Positions 26,053 to 34,226 of a stretch of 64,000 nucleotides of DNA are shown piece after piece (the first letter of the stretch is position 1; each line of letters begins with the position of its first letter). The position numbers were made by a program, and so were the translations under genes. Source of the DNA: an uncultured Butyricicoccus sp. GTDB lineage: Bacteria > Bacillota > Clostridia > Oscillospirales > Butyricicoccaceae. Below the pieces are notes generated by a model. It was given only the letters and a program-made list of their open reading frames with translations, did no database searches and was not told the origin of the DNA. The DNA lies in NCBI GenBank assembly GCA_900547195.1, contig URFQ01000002.1:26562-90561 (forward strand), given 5' to 3'.

Positions 26053-26904
26053 CTATCCAAGGGGAAGTTCGCGGTATTGCTGGGGCGAAATACCGACCTT
26101 TTCAGTAAATGCGCTGACAAAGCTGGACGAACTGCCGTAGCCACTGTCCTCCGCAATCTTTTTGACCGGCATTGAGGAGGTTTTGAGCATATATTTAGCG
26201 TGCTCCATACGAAGCTGGATAACATACTCGTGGGGGGTGCAGCCAAGCTCGCGCTGGAACAGCCGAATGAGGTATGAGGTGCTGAGACCCACCGATCCTG
26301 CGATGGCCGAAAGGGTCAGGCTGCGGCTGGTCAGGTTACTGCGGATGAAGCTGACGGCCCGCTGTACAGCGTTGTTGCCCTCATTTTGAGGCTCGGCCGC
26401 GTCGGGCATCAGGCGGCAAAGAATCTCATGAATTTGGTAGGAAAGCTCGGATGCAACTGGCGTTTTGTTGCATTTAAACTGGCTGAGAATGGCGCGCATG
26501 ATCGCGCCGATGCGCGCGCCGCCGCTGACCTGAAACACCGCGCCGCAGTGCTGGGTCAGGTAGCTGCACAGCTCGGAGGAATTGCAGCCGCCAATGTGCA
26601 TCCAGTAAAACTCGGCATAGCGCTCCGTGTAGTAGTGGTGAGGCTCGTTGCGGTCAATCAGGATCACACTGCCGGACGGCGCAACGTAATGTTTGCCCTG
26701 ATAATCCACGCATAATTCACCCTGTTCGACGTACATGGCAACAATCCGGTCAACCTGCTGGCCGCGCACGCGGTAGCCTGTTTCGCAGTAATAATGGCCG
26801 CACATGGCGATGTAGTAGTGCAGCAGCAGGGTAGTCTCTGAGATTTCATGAAAAAAGTATTCAGATCCGGTCATGACGCCGGGTTCGGTTCCGCTGATAC
26901 GCAA
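26053..26904 (-). CDS. AraC-family regulator with cupin sensor domain
   Basis: About 283 residues. The N-terminal half is a cupin-type sensor (QGELCVDYQGKHYVAPSGSVILIDRNEPHHYY near residues 60-95); the C-terminal half has two AraC HTH motifs (LTLSAIAGSVGLSTSYLIRLFQRELGCTPHEYVIQLRMEHAK; MPVKKIAEDSGYGSSSSFVSAFTEKVGISPQQYR). AGGAGG lies eight bases before a TTG at 26904, whereas the GTG at 26913 would be one base from it, so TTG is the start. Flanked by the symporter/URO-D operon and the ribose-type ABC operon, both of which have TTGCA-type repeats upstream; it likely activates one or both in response to the imported sugar. Confidence 0.88.
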   Translation of the reverse strand: MRISGTEPGVMTGSEYFFHEISETTLLLHYYIAMCGHYYCETGYRVRGQQVDRIVAMYVEQGELCVDYQGKHYVAPSGSVILIDRNEPHHYYTERYAEFYWMHIGGCNSSELCSYLTQHCGAVFQVSGGARIGAIMRAILSQFKCNKTPVASELSYQIHEILCRLMPDAAEPQNEGNNAVQRAVSFIRSNLTSRSLTLSAIAGSVGLSTSYLIRLFQRELGCTPHEYVIQLRMEHAKYMLKTSSMPVKKIAEDSGYGSSSSFVSAFTEKVGISPQQYRELPLG

Positions 26905-26992
26905 GGCGCACACCTCCTTTTTTCCATAATTTTATCATATCATTTGTTCGGTGAAAAGGCAACTAGAAAAATTGTACTTGCGTTTTGAAAAA

Positions 26993-27208
26993 TTGCATTC
27001 ATTTTCTATTCTTGCTATTATAATTTCTTAAAAAAATTGACTTGCACGACGAAAAAAGGTCATTTTTACGAAATTCATTTTCGAAAAAAGCGAGCGTCAA
27101 TGAAAAAAATTGTGCAGGGTGCTTAAAGGAGACGGACGATTTTAAGTCAAATTGCATTATAAAAATTGCACAAAAAACGCGAAATCAACTTATTATTTTG
27201 ATTGCAAC
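26993..27208 (+). promoter_or_regulatory. Regulatory region before the ribose-type ABC operon
   Basis: The AT-rich gap 26905-27532 has no complete gene. TTGCAT at 26993, 17 bases, TATTAT at 27016-27021 with TG one base before form a possible promoter, about 510 bases before rbsB. TTGCATTA (27162), TTGCAC (27176) and TTGCAAC (27202) add further copies of the motif seen before the symporter. 27050-27090 resembles 25601-25642. Confidence 0.45.
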
Positions 27209-27379
27209 ATGTAAAAGATTGTGATATCCTTAAATCACGCAAAACAACCGACCGGATGGTCGCCAAACAGCGTGCCGATTGCGCAAGAATGCAAAACGCA
27301 GATGCAGCGCAAAACCGGTAGCTGAAAAACCATTAATTGATCTTGCTGTTTGATTGCTCGTTCCAAAATACATAGAAGA

Positions 27380-27445
27380 CACCCTGCAAACGCTTCCCGC
27401 TGGGTGCAGATTGCCCGCGAAGAATTGGCGAAGGTCTACAGATGA
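27380..27445 (+). pseudogene. Fragment: C-terminal end of a second URO-D-like gene
   Basis: Reading frame HPANASRWVQIAREELAKVYR followed by a stop is almost identical, also in DNA, to the last codons of the URO-D-like gene at 22338 (NPANASRWVQIAREEVAKVYG). Nothing recognisable precedes it. It is the scar of a deleted or duplicated URO-D gene directly upstream of rbsB. Confidence 0.8.
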
Positions 27446-27532
27446 TTTCCCGGGACGGATGTCCCAACCTGTTTCGTCTCTGCATGCAAGTGTGCATGAG
27501 AAATAGAAAAACTGAGAAGAGAGGTAGAAGAC

Positions 27533-28564
27533 ATGAAAAAAAGAAGACTTCTGGCGGCCCTGGCGGCTGCGGCAATGAGCGTAACGATGCTGGCAGGCTG
27601 CGGCGGCGACAAGCCTGCGGCAAGCGGCTCCGGCTCGGCCGCAAAATCGGGCGGCGGAGACGGCGGCCTCAACATGACCATGATCATTGCGTCGCGCGAT
27701 GAGTTCATGAGCACACTGGAGGCAAGCTGCAAGGACGCAGCCAAGGATATGGGAATTAACATGACCACGCAGGACGCGCAGTTTGACACCAGCAAAATGC
27801 TGCAGTACATCGAGACTGCGCGCAACAACGGCGAGGACGCGGTCATCATCAACATCGTGGACCCGGAAACCGCGCAGCAGTGCATTGACGCGGCCGGCGA
27901 TATGAAGGTTGTTTTTGTAAACCGCTCGCTGGATGAATCGGTTTATTCCCAGTTCGATGAAAATGTCTGCGGCGTATGGTCGGACGAGGATACTTCGGGC
28001 TATTATCAAGGCGAATATCTGGCGAAATACTTTAAGGATCAGGGCAAGACCGACGTCAAGTACATCATGATGTGCGGCACTCTGGGCCAGGTCTACACCA
28101 CCAAGCGTACCGAAGGCGCGATTAAGGCGCTGAAGGACAACGGCATCAACCCAATTCCGGCAACCGCTGACCTCGTTGGCGAATATGACCGCGCAACCGC
28201 GATGGATCAGATTTCTCCGTTGGTTGACACCGTTGAGTACGATACCGTTATCTGCAACAACGACGCAATGGCGCTTGGCGTTGTCGAGGCGCTGAAGGCA
28301 AAGGGCATTGACCCGGCTACCAAGATGGTTGTAGGTATCGACGCGACCGTTGACGGCGTAGAAGCAGTTGTAAACGGCGAAATGGCAATGACCGTATTCC
28401 AGGACCCGGTAGGTCAGGGCTTCGGCGCATTGATGGCTGCCGCCAACATGTGCAACGGCAAGCCGATCAACGACGGCACAGATTATGAGACCGACGAGAC
28501 CGGCCGTCTGGTATGGGTTCCGTTTGAGCCGGTATATTCGGAAAATGTGGCGGATTACCAGTAA
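27533..28564 (+). CDS. Ribose-type ABC transporter, substrate-binding lipoprotein
   Basis: 343 residues. Signal peptide with lipobox LAGC (Cys23), Gly/Ser linker, then a Peripla_BP_4 sugar-binding fold (MTMIIASRDEFMSTLEASCKDAAKDMGI; VVFVNRSLD; ICNNDAMALGVVEALKAKG; GIDATVDGVEAVVNGEMAMTVFQDP). First gene of an ABC operon; imports a pentose, hexose or related compound. GAGAGGTAGAAG precedes the ATG. A strong palindrome separates it from the ATPase gene, which may give more binding protein than ATPase. Confidence 0.92.
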   Translation: MKKRRLLAALAAAAMSVTMLAGCGGDKPAASGSGSAAKSGGGDGGLNMTMIIASRDEFMSTLEASCKDAAKDMGINMTTQDAQFDTSKMLQYIETARNNGEDAVIINIVDPETAQQCIDAAGDMKVVFVNRSLDESVYSQFDENVCGVWSDEDTSGYYQGEYLAKYFKDQGKTDVKYIMMCGTLGQVYTTKRTEGAIKALKDNGINPIPATADLVGEYDRATAMDQISPLVDTVEYDTVICNNDAMALGVVEALKAKGIDPATKMVVGIDATVDGVEAVVNGEMAMTVFQDPVGQGFGALMAAANMCNGKPINDGTDYETDETGRLVWVPFEPVYSENVADYQ

Positions 28565-28577
28565 GCTTTTTCCGTGC

Positions 28578-28605
28578 GAGAAGGGACATGGCCATGTCCC
28601 TTCTC
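28578..28605. promoter_or_regulatory. Intercistronic perfect palindrome in the ABC operon
   Basis: GAGAAGGGACATGG is followed directly by its exact complement, 28 bases in all, between rbsB and rbsA-like genes. As RNA it makes a strong hairpin without a T-run, typical of processing or stabilising elements after binding-protein genes. Confidence 0.75.
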
Positions 28606-28659
28606 TGCATCATGCACAAACAGGCTTTTCACTGAAACAGAAGGGGTGAGCATCATCAT

Positions 28660-30168
28660 ATGAGCGAATATATCCTGCAAATGCTCGATATCGTCAAAGA
28701 ATTCCCGGGGGTGCGCGCGCTCAAGGGCGTACAGCTGAACGTCCGGCCGGGCACGGTCCACACACTGATGGGCGAAAATGGCGCCGGTAAATCCACGCTG
28801 ATGAAATGCCTGATCGGTATTCAGGCTCCCACATCGGGCAAAATTATTTACGACGGCAAAGAAGTACATTTTAAAACCACGCTGGAAGCCATGAACGCGG
28901 GCATTTCCATGATCCATCAGGAATTGTCGCCAGTACCGGAGCGCAGCGTGTGCGACAACGTCTGGCTGGGCCGCGAACCGCGCAAGGGGCTGGTTGTCGA
29001 CCACAAGAAAATGCGCGCCGACTGCATCGAGCTGTTCAAAAAGCTGGGCCTCGACCTCGATCCGGACGCCAAAATGGGCGACCTCACGGTAGCCAAGATG
29101 CAGATGGTGGAAATTGCCAAGGCGGTTTCCTATGATTCCCGGATCGTTATCATGGATGAGCCGACCTCATCCCTGACTGACGCCGAGGTTGAACACCTGT
29201 TCCGCATCATTGCGGATCTAAAGGCGAAAAATGTTGCAATTATTTATATTTCGCACAAAATGGATGAAATTTTCCGCATTTCGGACGATATCACGGTCTA
29301 CCGAGACGGCGAATATGTCGCCACGGATCGTGCGGAAAACCTGAACGTTGATAAAGTGATTACCCTGATGGTTGGCCGTGAGATGACCTCCATGTTTCCG
29401 AAAGTCGACTGCCCGATTGGCGAGACCATTTTCAAGGTGGAAAATCTGGCTGCGGGCAAGGCGGTCAAAAACGTATCGTTCGAGCTGCACCGCGGCGAAA
29501 TCCTGGGCATGGCCGGCCTGGTCGGCGCGGGGCGCACCGAGACGGCGGAGGCCATTTTCGGTATGCGGCATATCACGGGCGGCAAAATCTTCAAAGATGG
29601 CAAGGAATTGCACATCAAATCCCCGGAGGATGCGATTGCGAATAAAATCGGCCTGCTCACGGAGGACCGCCGCGGCAACGGCATCGTTGGCCTGCTGAGC
29701 GTCAAGGAGAATACCGTGCTCGCCAATCTCAAGGCCTATGGCTTCCCGCTCAACCACAAAAAGATGCGCGAGGATACCGAGGAGTACATCAAAAAACTGA
29801 ACACTAAAACACCGACCATGGAGACACCCATTCAGAACCTGTCGGGCGGCAACCAGCAGAAGGTGCTGGTCGGCCGCTGGCTGCTGACCGATCCGGATGT
29901 CCTGATCGTCGATGAACCTACCCGCGGCATTGATGTCGGCGCCAAGGCGGAGATTCACTCCCTGATCACCAAGCTGGCCGGCGAAGGGAAGGCGATCATC
30001 ATGATTTCCTCTGAACTGCCCGAGGTCATGGGGATGGCCGACCGCATTCTGGTCATGCATGAGGGCGTCATGACCGGCATGATTGATCGCAAGGATTTCT
30101 CATCCGAGCTGATCCTGAAGTACGCGACAAGCGAAGTGCCGTACGATCCGGCTGCCGCAAATGGATAA
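28660..30168 (+). CDS. Sugar ABC transporter ATPase with two ATP-binding domains (RbsA/MglA type)
   Basis: 502 residues, the usual length. Domain 1: Walker A GENGAGKST (about residue 38), Walker B IVIMDEPTSSL. Domain 2: degenerate Walker A GLVGAGRTE, signature LSGGNQQKV, Walker B VLIVDEPTRGID. The domain 1 signature LTVAKMQMVEIAKA is also family-typical. Energises sugar import with the permease encoded next. A ribosome site AGAAGGGGTGAG precedes the ATG. Gene symbols such as rbsA or mglA are withheld because the substrate is unknown. Confidence 0.93.
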   Translation: MSEYILQMLDIVKEFPGVRALKGVQLNVRPGTVHTLMGENGAGKSTLMKCLIGIQAPTSGKIIYDGKEVHFKTTLEAMNAGISMIHQELSPVPERSVCDNVWLGREPRKGLVVDHKKMRADCIELFKKLGLDLDPDAKMGDLTVAKMQMVEIAKAVSYDSRIVIMDEPTSSLTDAEVEHLFRIIADLKAKNVAIIYISHKMDEIFRISDDITVYRDGEYVATDRAENLNVDKVITLMVGREMTSMFPKVDCPIGETIFKVENLAAGKAVKNVSFELHRGEILGMAGLVGAGRTETAEAIFGMRHITGGKIFKDGKELHIKSPEDAIANKIGLLTEDRRGNGIVGLLSVKENTVLANLKAYGFPLNHKKMREDTEEYIKKLNTKTPTMETPIQNLSGGNQQKVLVGRWLLTDPDVLIVDEPTRGIDVGAKAEIHSLITKLAGEGKAIIMISSELPEVMGMADRILVMHEGVMTGMIDRKDFSSELILKYATSEVPYDPAAANG

Positions 30169-30189
30169 CTGAAAGAGGGGTAAACCGTT

Positions 30190-31173
30190 ATGCAAAAAAC
30201 GTTTGACAAAAAGAAATTTATCTCGCAGAACTCGATTTGGCTGGTGCTGATCGCGCTGGTAATCATCATGAGTGTTGCGCAGCCAAACTTTTTCTCGGTC
30301 AGCAACCTGACCACGCTGCTCACCGGCGAGGCGGTCAAGGGTATCATGGCCTTTGGCGTCATGTTCGCCATCCTGTCCAAAGGCATTGACCTGACGATCG
30401 GCGCGTCCGCAGCGCTCGTCGCTTGTATCACGGCTTCGCTCGTGCAGCCGGCCGACTATGCAAACGCGCGCTTCCCGGGCCTCGGTGTGCTGCCGGTTCC
30501 GGTGGTCATCGTCATCGGCCTCGCGGTCGGCGCTGTCATTGGCGCGATCTATGGCGCAATCATCGCCTATACCAAAATCCCCCCGTTTATCGCAACCCTG
30601 GGCGCGCAGCTTATCTGCCGCGCGAGCGCTAAAATGTTCACGAACCGCCCGATTTCCAACCTCGACGAGGGCTTCCGCTTCTTTGGCGCGGGTAAAATCG
30701 GCGGTTTCCCGGTGATCATCCTGGTATTCATCCTCATGTACGCCATTTCGGCGTTCCTGCTCACACAGACCCGTTTTGGCAAGAATGTGTACGCCATTGG
30801 CGGCAACGATCAGGCGGCGCGCGTGGCCGGTATCAACGTTGAGAAAAACCTGATCAAGGTGTATATCTGGTGTTCGCTGTGCGCAGCCATTGGCGGCATC
30901 CTGCTGGCCGGGCGTTCCGGTTCTGCCGACTCCGCAAACTCGGGCCTGAACTATGAGTTGGACGCCATCGCGGCAGCCACCGTGGGCGGCACCTCTCACA
31001 CCGGCGGTATTTGCCGCGTTTCCGGCGTCCTGGCTGGTATCCTGATTCTGGGCGTTATCAACAACGGCCTCGTTATGCTGAAGGTGGACGATAACATGAC
31101 CAATATCGTCAAGGGTCTCATCATCGTCGGTTCGGTGATCCTCGATATGCGCAAAAACGCAAAGCGTGCGTAA
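30190..31173 (+). CDS. Sugar ABC transporter permease (RbsC type)
   Basis: 327 residues with about 8-10 hydrophobic segments of the BPD_transp_2 family. Family signatures: GIMAFGVMFAILSKGIDLTIGASAAL, GAIYGAIIAYTKIPPFIATLGA, TRFGKNVYAIGGNDQAARVAGINVEK and AIAAATVGGTSHTGG. Last gene of the operon, 21 bases after the ATPase gene, followed by a terminator. Confidence 0.93.
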   Translation: MQKTFDKKKFISQNSIWLVLIALVIIMSVAQPNFFSVSNLTTLLTGEAVKGIMAFGVMFAILSKGIDLTIGASAALVACITASLVQPADYANARFPGLGVLPVPVVIVIGLAVGAVIGAIYGAIIAYTKIPPFIATLGAQLICRASAKMFTNRPISNLDEGFRFFGAGKIGGFPVIILVFILMYAISAFLLTQTRFGKNVYAIGGNDQAARVAGINVEKNLIKVYIWCSLCAAIGGILLAGRSGSADSANSGLNYELDAIAAATVGGTSHTGGICRVSGVLAGILILGVINNGLVMLKVDDNMTNIVKGLIIVGSVILDMRKNAKRA

Positions 31174-31191
31174 GTTCTTCACCTCTATTCC

Positions 31192-31226
31192 GTGCCGTCC
31201 GCACCAAACGGGCGGCACATTTTTTT
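31192..31226 (+). terminator. Terminator of the ribose-type ABC operon
   Basis: Stem GTGCCGTCCG / CGGGCGGCAC with one mismatch, followed by a run of T. Confidence 0.85.
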
Positions 31227-31232
31227 GCGCTG

Positions 31233-31272
31233 AAAAGGGCGCGCTGCAAACCGTTTGCAGCGCGCCCTTTTT
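31233..31272. terminator. Bidirectional terminator between the ABC operon and chrA
   Basis: Long perfect stem AAAAGGGCGCGCTGCAAA with its complement around a 3-base loop, with T-runs on both strands. It serves the convergent chrA genes and backs up the ABC terminator. Confidence 0.9.
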
Positions 31273-31286
31273 GGTTTGATGAGGGG

Positions 31287-31844
31287 TTATCCCGCCAGAT
31301 GCAATGCAATGCCCACGACCGCAGAGGCCGCGATATAGACGATCGGGTGTTTATTAAATTTCTTGACTGTCACATACAGAATCACAGCCAGCGCTACCTG
31401 CGGCCATCGGATACCGGCCGGCAGGCTGACTGCTGCGGGGGCAAAAAAGGTGGATTTGACCACCAGGAACCCCGCTGCCGCGATCAGGCCGGTGGATGCC
31501 GGACGCAGGCCGTAAAACAAATCATCCACCAGGCGGCTGTCGCGAAAACGTTCGAGAACGCGCGAGATCAGGATAATGATCACAATCGAGGGCGCGATTA
31601 GGCCGACGGTGGATGTGACGGCGCCGACGAGGCCGTCGGTGAGAAAGCCGACATAGGTGGCAGCATTGACGCCGATCGGTCCGGGCGTGGATTCGGAAAC
31701 CGCAATGAGGTTCGTGATATCGGTATGCGTGAACCAGCCGGTTTTGTCGGAAATATCATAGAGGAAGGGCAGGGTGGCCAGTCCGCCGCCGATGGAAAAC
31801 AGGCCGACTTTGAAGAATTCGTAAAACAGGCGCAGGAGGATCAT
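31287..31844 (-). CDS. Chromate-transporter family protein, second half
   Basis: 185 residues, one CHR domain with hydrophobic segments: FFKVGLFSIGGGLATLPFLYD, LIAVSESTPGPIGVNAATYVGF (conserved PGP motif). Short ChrA proteins work as pairs with opposite topology; the partner overlaps by four bases upstream. Despite the family name many such pairs have unknown substrates. GGGAGGTGG precedes the ATG. Confidence 0.87.
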   Translation of the reverse strand: MILLRLFYEFFKVGLFSIGGGLATLPFLYDISDKTGWFTHTDITNLIAVSESTPGPIGVNAATYVGFLTDGLVGAVTSTVGLIAPSIVIIILISRVLERFRDSRLVDDLFYGLRPASTGLIAAAGFLVVKSTFFAPAAVSLPAGIRWPQVALAVILYVTVKKFNKHPIVYIAASAVVGIALHLAG

Positions 31845-32410
31845 GCGTTTCCACCTCCCGGCGCACGGCCGAGCGCGCGCAGGACAACGCCCGCAATACC
31901 GGAGAGTACGACCATGACCACCGGGGAGACGTCTAGGCCCGCCAGATCAAGCGCCACAGAGCCGCCGAACACGGCGAGGAAGATGCCGAGCGTACCGCGG
32001 CTGACGACCGATTTTTTCCATAGCTTAAGCACCGCGTTGAAGATCAGCACGCAAACGCACACGCTGATGCCCGCAAACGCATTCTGCACGGCCGGATACT
32101 CGGCAAAATTTTGTAAACAGGCCGCGATGATCGAAATAATGACCAGCGAGGGGAATGCGACGCCGAGCGTGGCGATCACGCCGCCCGCCACGCCGCGGCG
32201 ACGGTAGCCGATGAAAGTCGCCGTATTTACGGCAATGACGCCGGGGGTGCACTGGCCGATTGCATAATAATCGGCCAGTTCCTCCTCAGTCGCCCAATGG
32301 TACCGTTCGACGATTTCGCGCTGCAGCATGGGCAGCATCGCGTAGCCGCCGCCGAAGGTCAGCCCGCCAATGCGCGCAAAAGTGAGAAACAGGGTGATGA
32401 GTTCCTTCAA
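31841..32410 (-). CDS. Chromate-transporter family protein, first half
   Basis: About 189 residues: LFLTFARIGGLTFGGGYAMLPML, YYAIGQCTPGVIAVNTATFIGY, several hydrophobic segments. The open frame starts at an ATG (32461) with no ribosome site and an extension rich in charged residues; AAAGGAG lies about 11 bases before the TTG at 32410, which places the start next to the first transmembrane helix, so it is preferred. Overlaps its partner by ATGA. Confidence 0.82.
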   Translation of the reverse strand: MKELITLFLTFARIGGLTFGGGYAMLPMLQREIVERYHWATEEELADYYAIGQCTPGVIAVNTATFIGYRRRGVAGGVIATLGVAFPSLVIISIIAACLQNFAEYPAVQNAFAGISVCVCVLIFNAVLKLWKKSVVSRGTLGIFLAVFGGSVALDLAGLDVSPVVMVVLSGIAGVVLRALGRAPGGGNA

Positions 32411-32522
32411 AACAAGGTCAGCTCCTTTATGGGTCTTATCTTTTTCATTTCCATCGACCATTATACAGGACTGCCCTTCATTTTGCCAGACGTCACCGGG
32501 TAAATTTCCCGTTCAGACCGGG

Positions 32523-32562
32523 TTATCCACAGATCTTGCAGTATTCCACAGAGTTATCCACA
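32523..32562. promoter_or_regulatory. Cluster of three DnaA boxes beside the recombinase gene
   Basis: TTATCCACA (32523-32531), TATTCCACA (32542-32550, one mismatch) and TTATCCACA (32554-32562) lie in the same orientation within 40 bases. The last overlaps the recombinase stop codon. This is inside the integrative element and may bind DnaA. Confidence 0.6.
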
Positions 32563-34107
32563 AAATATAGGGGCGTCTTGCGGGTCTCCCCAAAAAGTAA
32601 GTTCGAGCGCGTGCTCGCTGACCATGACGCGCGCCAGGATCACGTGCGCGATCTGTTTTTTTTCCGCAACCGAGTAGCCCGGCCACTCGTCCGGGACCGC
32701 GGCAAACAGCGCGTTCGGATCCGGCCCTGCGTCCGCGTACAGCATTGCGTCACGCCGCCGCCGCAGGGCGCCCAGTGTTTGTCCGGCCTCGTGGATTTGC
32801 CCGGCCAGCAGGCGCACCACATCCGCCTCGTCCACCAAGGCAAGGTTGCGCGTCAGGCGGTCGAGCTCTATTTCCCGCGCGGTGATCTCGATTTCGAGCC
32901 GGTTGGCCTCGGCGGAGGGCGGGCGCTTTTCACAGGCCGTCGCGTCGCGCAGCCGGGCGAGAAAATCAAGCACATAGGGTTCGGCCGCGGCTTCAATTTC
33001 TTCCAATGTCATGGTACGGCTGCGGCCCGGGCAGACGCCCTGCTTGCGCCCGCCGCAGTTGATGTAATGCCCGCCGCCGGGGCGCGGCACGACTGTAATG
33101 GCGTATCCGCATTTTGCGCACTTCATCAGCCCGGAGAGCCAGCTATGCGTGCCCGCGCTGCTGTTTTTGAGCGCTTTGTTGCGGTCAAGCTTGTGTTGAG
33201 CCTCCAGCCACAGCGCCGCGTCGACCAGCCCCTCATGCGGAGCCAGCGTGATAAAGCTGCGCGCCAGATCGGAAAACTTGCGCGGGTTTGCCCCGCGGGA
33301 CGCGGACGCGCGCGGGGCGTAGCAGTAGCAGCCGTGCGCGCCGGTATAGGCCTCAATGGGATCGTTCATCGTTGCGCCTTTGCCGCGCAGGTATCGGAAG
33401 ACTGCCGCATCCGCGCGCACAAAGGCGGGGTTGCGCAGCAGGCGGCCAAGCGGGAGCGTGCTCCATGCGCCGCCCGTGCGGGTGGGAACGTCCAGCGTGT
33501 TGAGCCGCCGCGCGAGCGTCCCGAGCGACTGGCCTTCCCGTACATAGGTTTCGTACATCCACTGGACGCGGCCCGCCTGCGCCGGGTGCGGCACATAACA
33601 GGCCGTGCGGTGGCCGGCGTGCACGGTTTCCCCCTTGCCGAAGCCAAAGGGCGGCCGCCCGCCGAGGTACATGCCGGTTTTTGCGCGGCCAAAATAACTG
33701 TCCGTGACGCGGCGCTGGATGGTCTCGCGCTCAAACTGCGCAAACACCATCAGGATCTGCGCCATGACCGTGCCGGACAGGCTGTCGTCGAGCGTGATCC
33801 CGTCGGTGCACGACTGGAACTCGACCCCGTGGTCGGATAGGGTCTGGCACAGGCCGGTAAAATCGTGTACGCTGCGGCTGATGCGGTCGAGGCGGTAGGC
33901 GAGGATTTTTTCCACCCGCCCCGCCTTCACGTCGGCCAGCAGCCGCTGGAAGGCCGGACGGTCGGTGTTTTTGCCGGAAAAGCCCTTGTCGGTGTAGGTT
34001 TCGGATACCTCCTCCGGTGCGAGCCGGGCGCGGCAGGTCTCGATTTGCAGCTCGACCGAAATGCTGTCCGCCTTGTCCACCGACTGGCGGGCGTAAATGG
34101 CCGTCAC
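32554..34107 (-). CDS. Large serine recombinase (integrase)
   Basis: 517 residues. N-terminal resolvase domain with catalytic Ser in IYARQSVDKADSISVELQ (Ser9), the YRLDRISRSVHDF motif and QILMVFAQFERETIQRR at the long helix. Recombinase domain (GMYLGGRPPFGF; QWMYETYVREGQSLGTLARRLN), then a zinc ribbon (CAKCGYAIT ... YINCGGRKQGVC) and a coiled coil near residues 400-450. Same architecture as phage integrases and SpoIVCA. It starts at a GTG that overlaps the stop of a 40-residue ORF. Position at the inner edge of the element, 157 bases from the attachment core, makes it the enzyme that inserted the element in asnB. No truncation is seen. Confidence 0.95.
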   Translation of the reverse strand: MTAIYARQSVDKADSISVELQIETCRARLAPEEVSETYTDKGFSGKNTDRPAFQRLLADVKAGRVEKILAYRLDRISRSVHDFTGLCQTLSDHGVEFQSCTDGITLDDSLSGTVMAQILMVFAQFERETIQRRVTDSYFGRAKTGMYLGGRPPFGFGKGETVHAGHRTACYVPHPAQAGRVQWMYETYVREGQSLGTLARRLNTLDVPTRTGGAWSTLPLGRLLRNPAFVRADAAVFRYLRGKGATMNDPIEAYTGAHGCYCYAPRASASRGANPRKFSDLARSFITLAPHEGLVDAALWLEAQHKLDRNKALKNSSAGTHSWLSGLMKCAKCGYAITVVPRPGGGHYINCGGRKQGVCPGRSRTMTLEEIEAAAEPYVLDFLARLRDATACEKRPPSAEANRLEIEITAREIELDRLTRNLALVDEADVVRLLAGQIHEAGQTLGALRRRRDAMLYADAGPDPNALFAAVPDEWPGYSVAEKKQIAHVILARVMVSEHALELTFWGDPQDAPIFCG

Positions 34108-34226
34108 GGCAGTTTCCCGTGGCGCGGCAGCGGCCGTTCAAAGCCCGCGCGGATGCGCGCCACGCGCGCCTTGAGCACGCCGGGCGGCTGAGCATGCTCA
34201 GAAACCGTTTGAATGGTCACCGTCAT
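34104..34226 (-). CDS. 40-residue ORF coupled to the recombinase gene
   Basis: MTVTIQTVSEHAQPPGVLKA continues to a stop that overlaps the recombinase GTG start (GTGA), while its own ATG overlaps the stop of the disrupted asnB frame (ATGA). It is Arg-rich in its second half. Not recognised. Its tight coupling suggests either a leader for recombinase translation or a small partner protein; recombination directionality factors are often small, basic and adjacent, but that is inference. Confidence 0.55.
   Translation of the reverse strand: MTVTIQTVSEHAQPPGVLKARVARIRAGFERPLPRHGKLP

Noticed and set aside
27042..27224. 60-codon ORF upstream of the ABC operon
   Set aside because: Lies in the AT-rich regulatory gap with repeats; no ribosome site and no similarity recognised.
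27245..27262. CGACC-GGAT-GGTCG inverted repeat as a second TetR operator
   Set aside because: Arms are only five bases and it is far from any clear promoter; could be chance.
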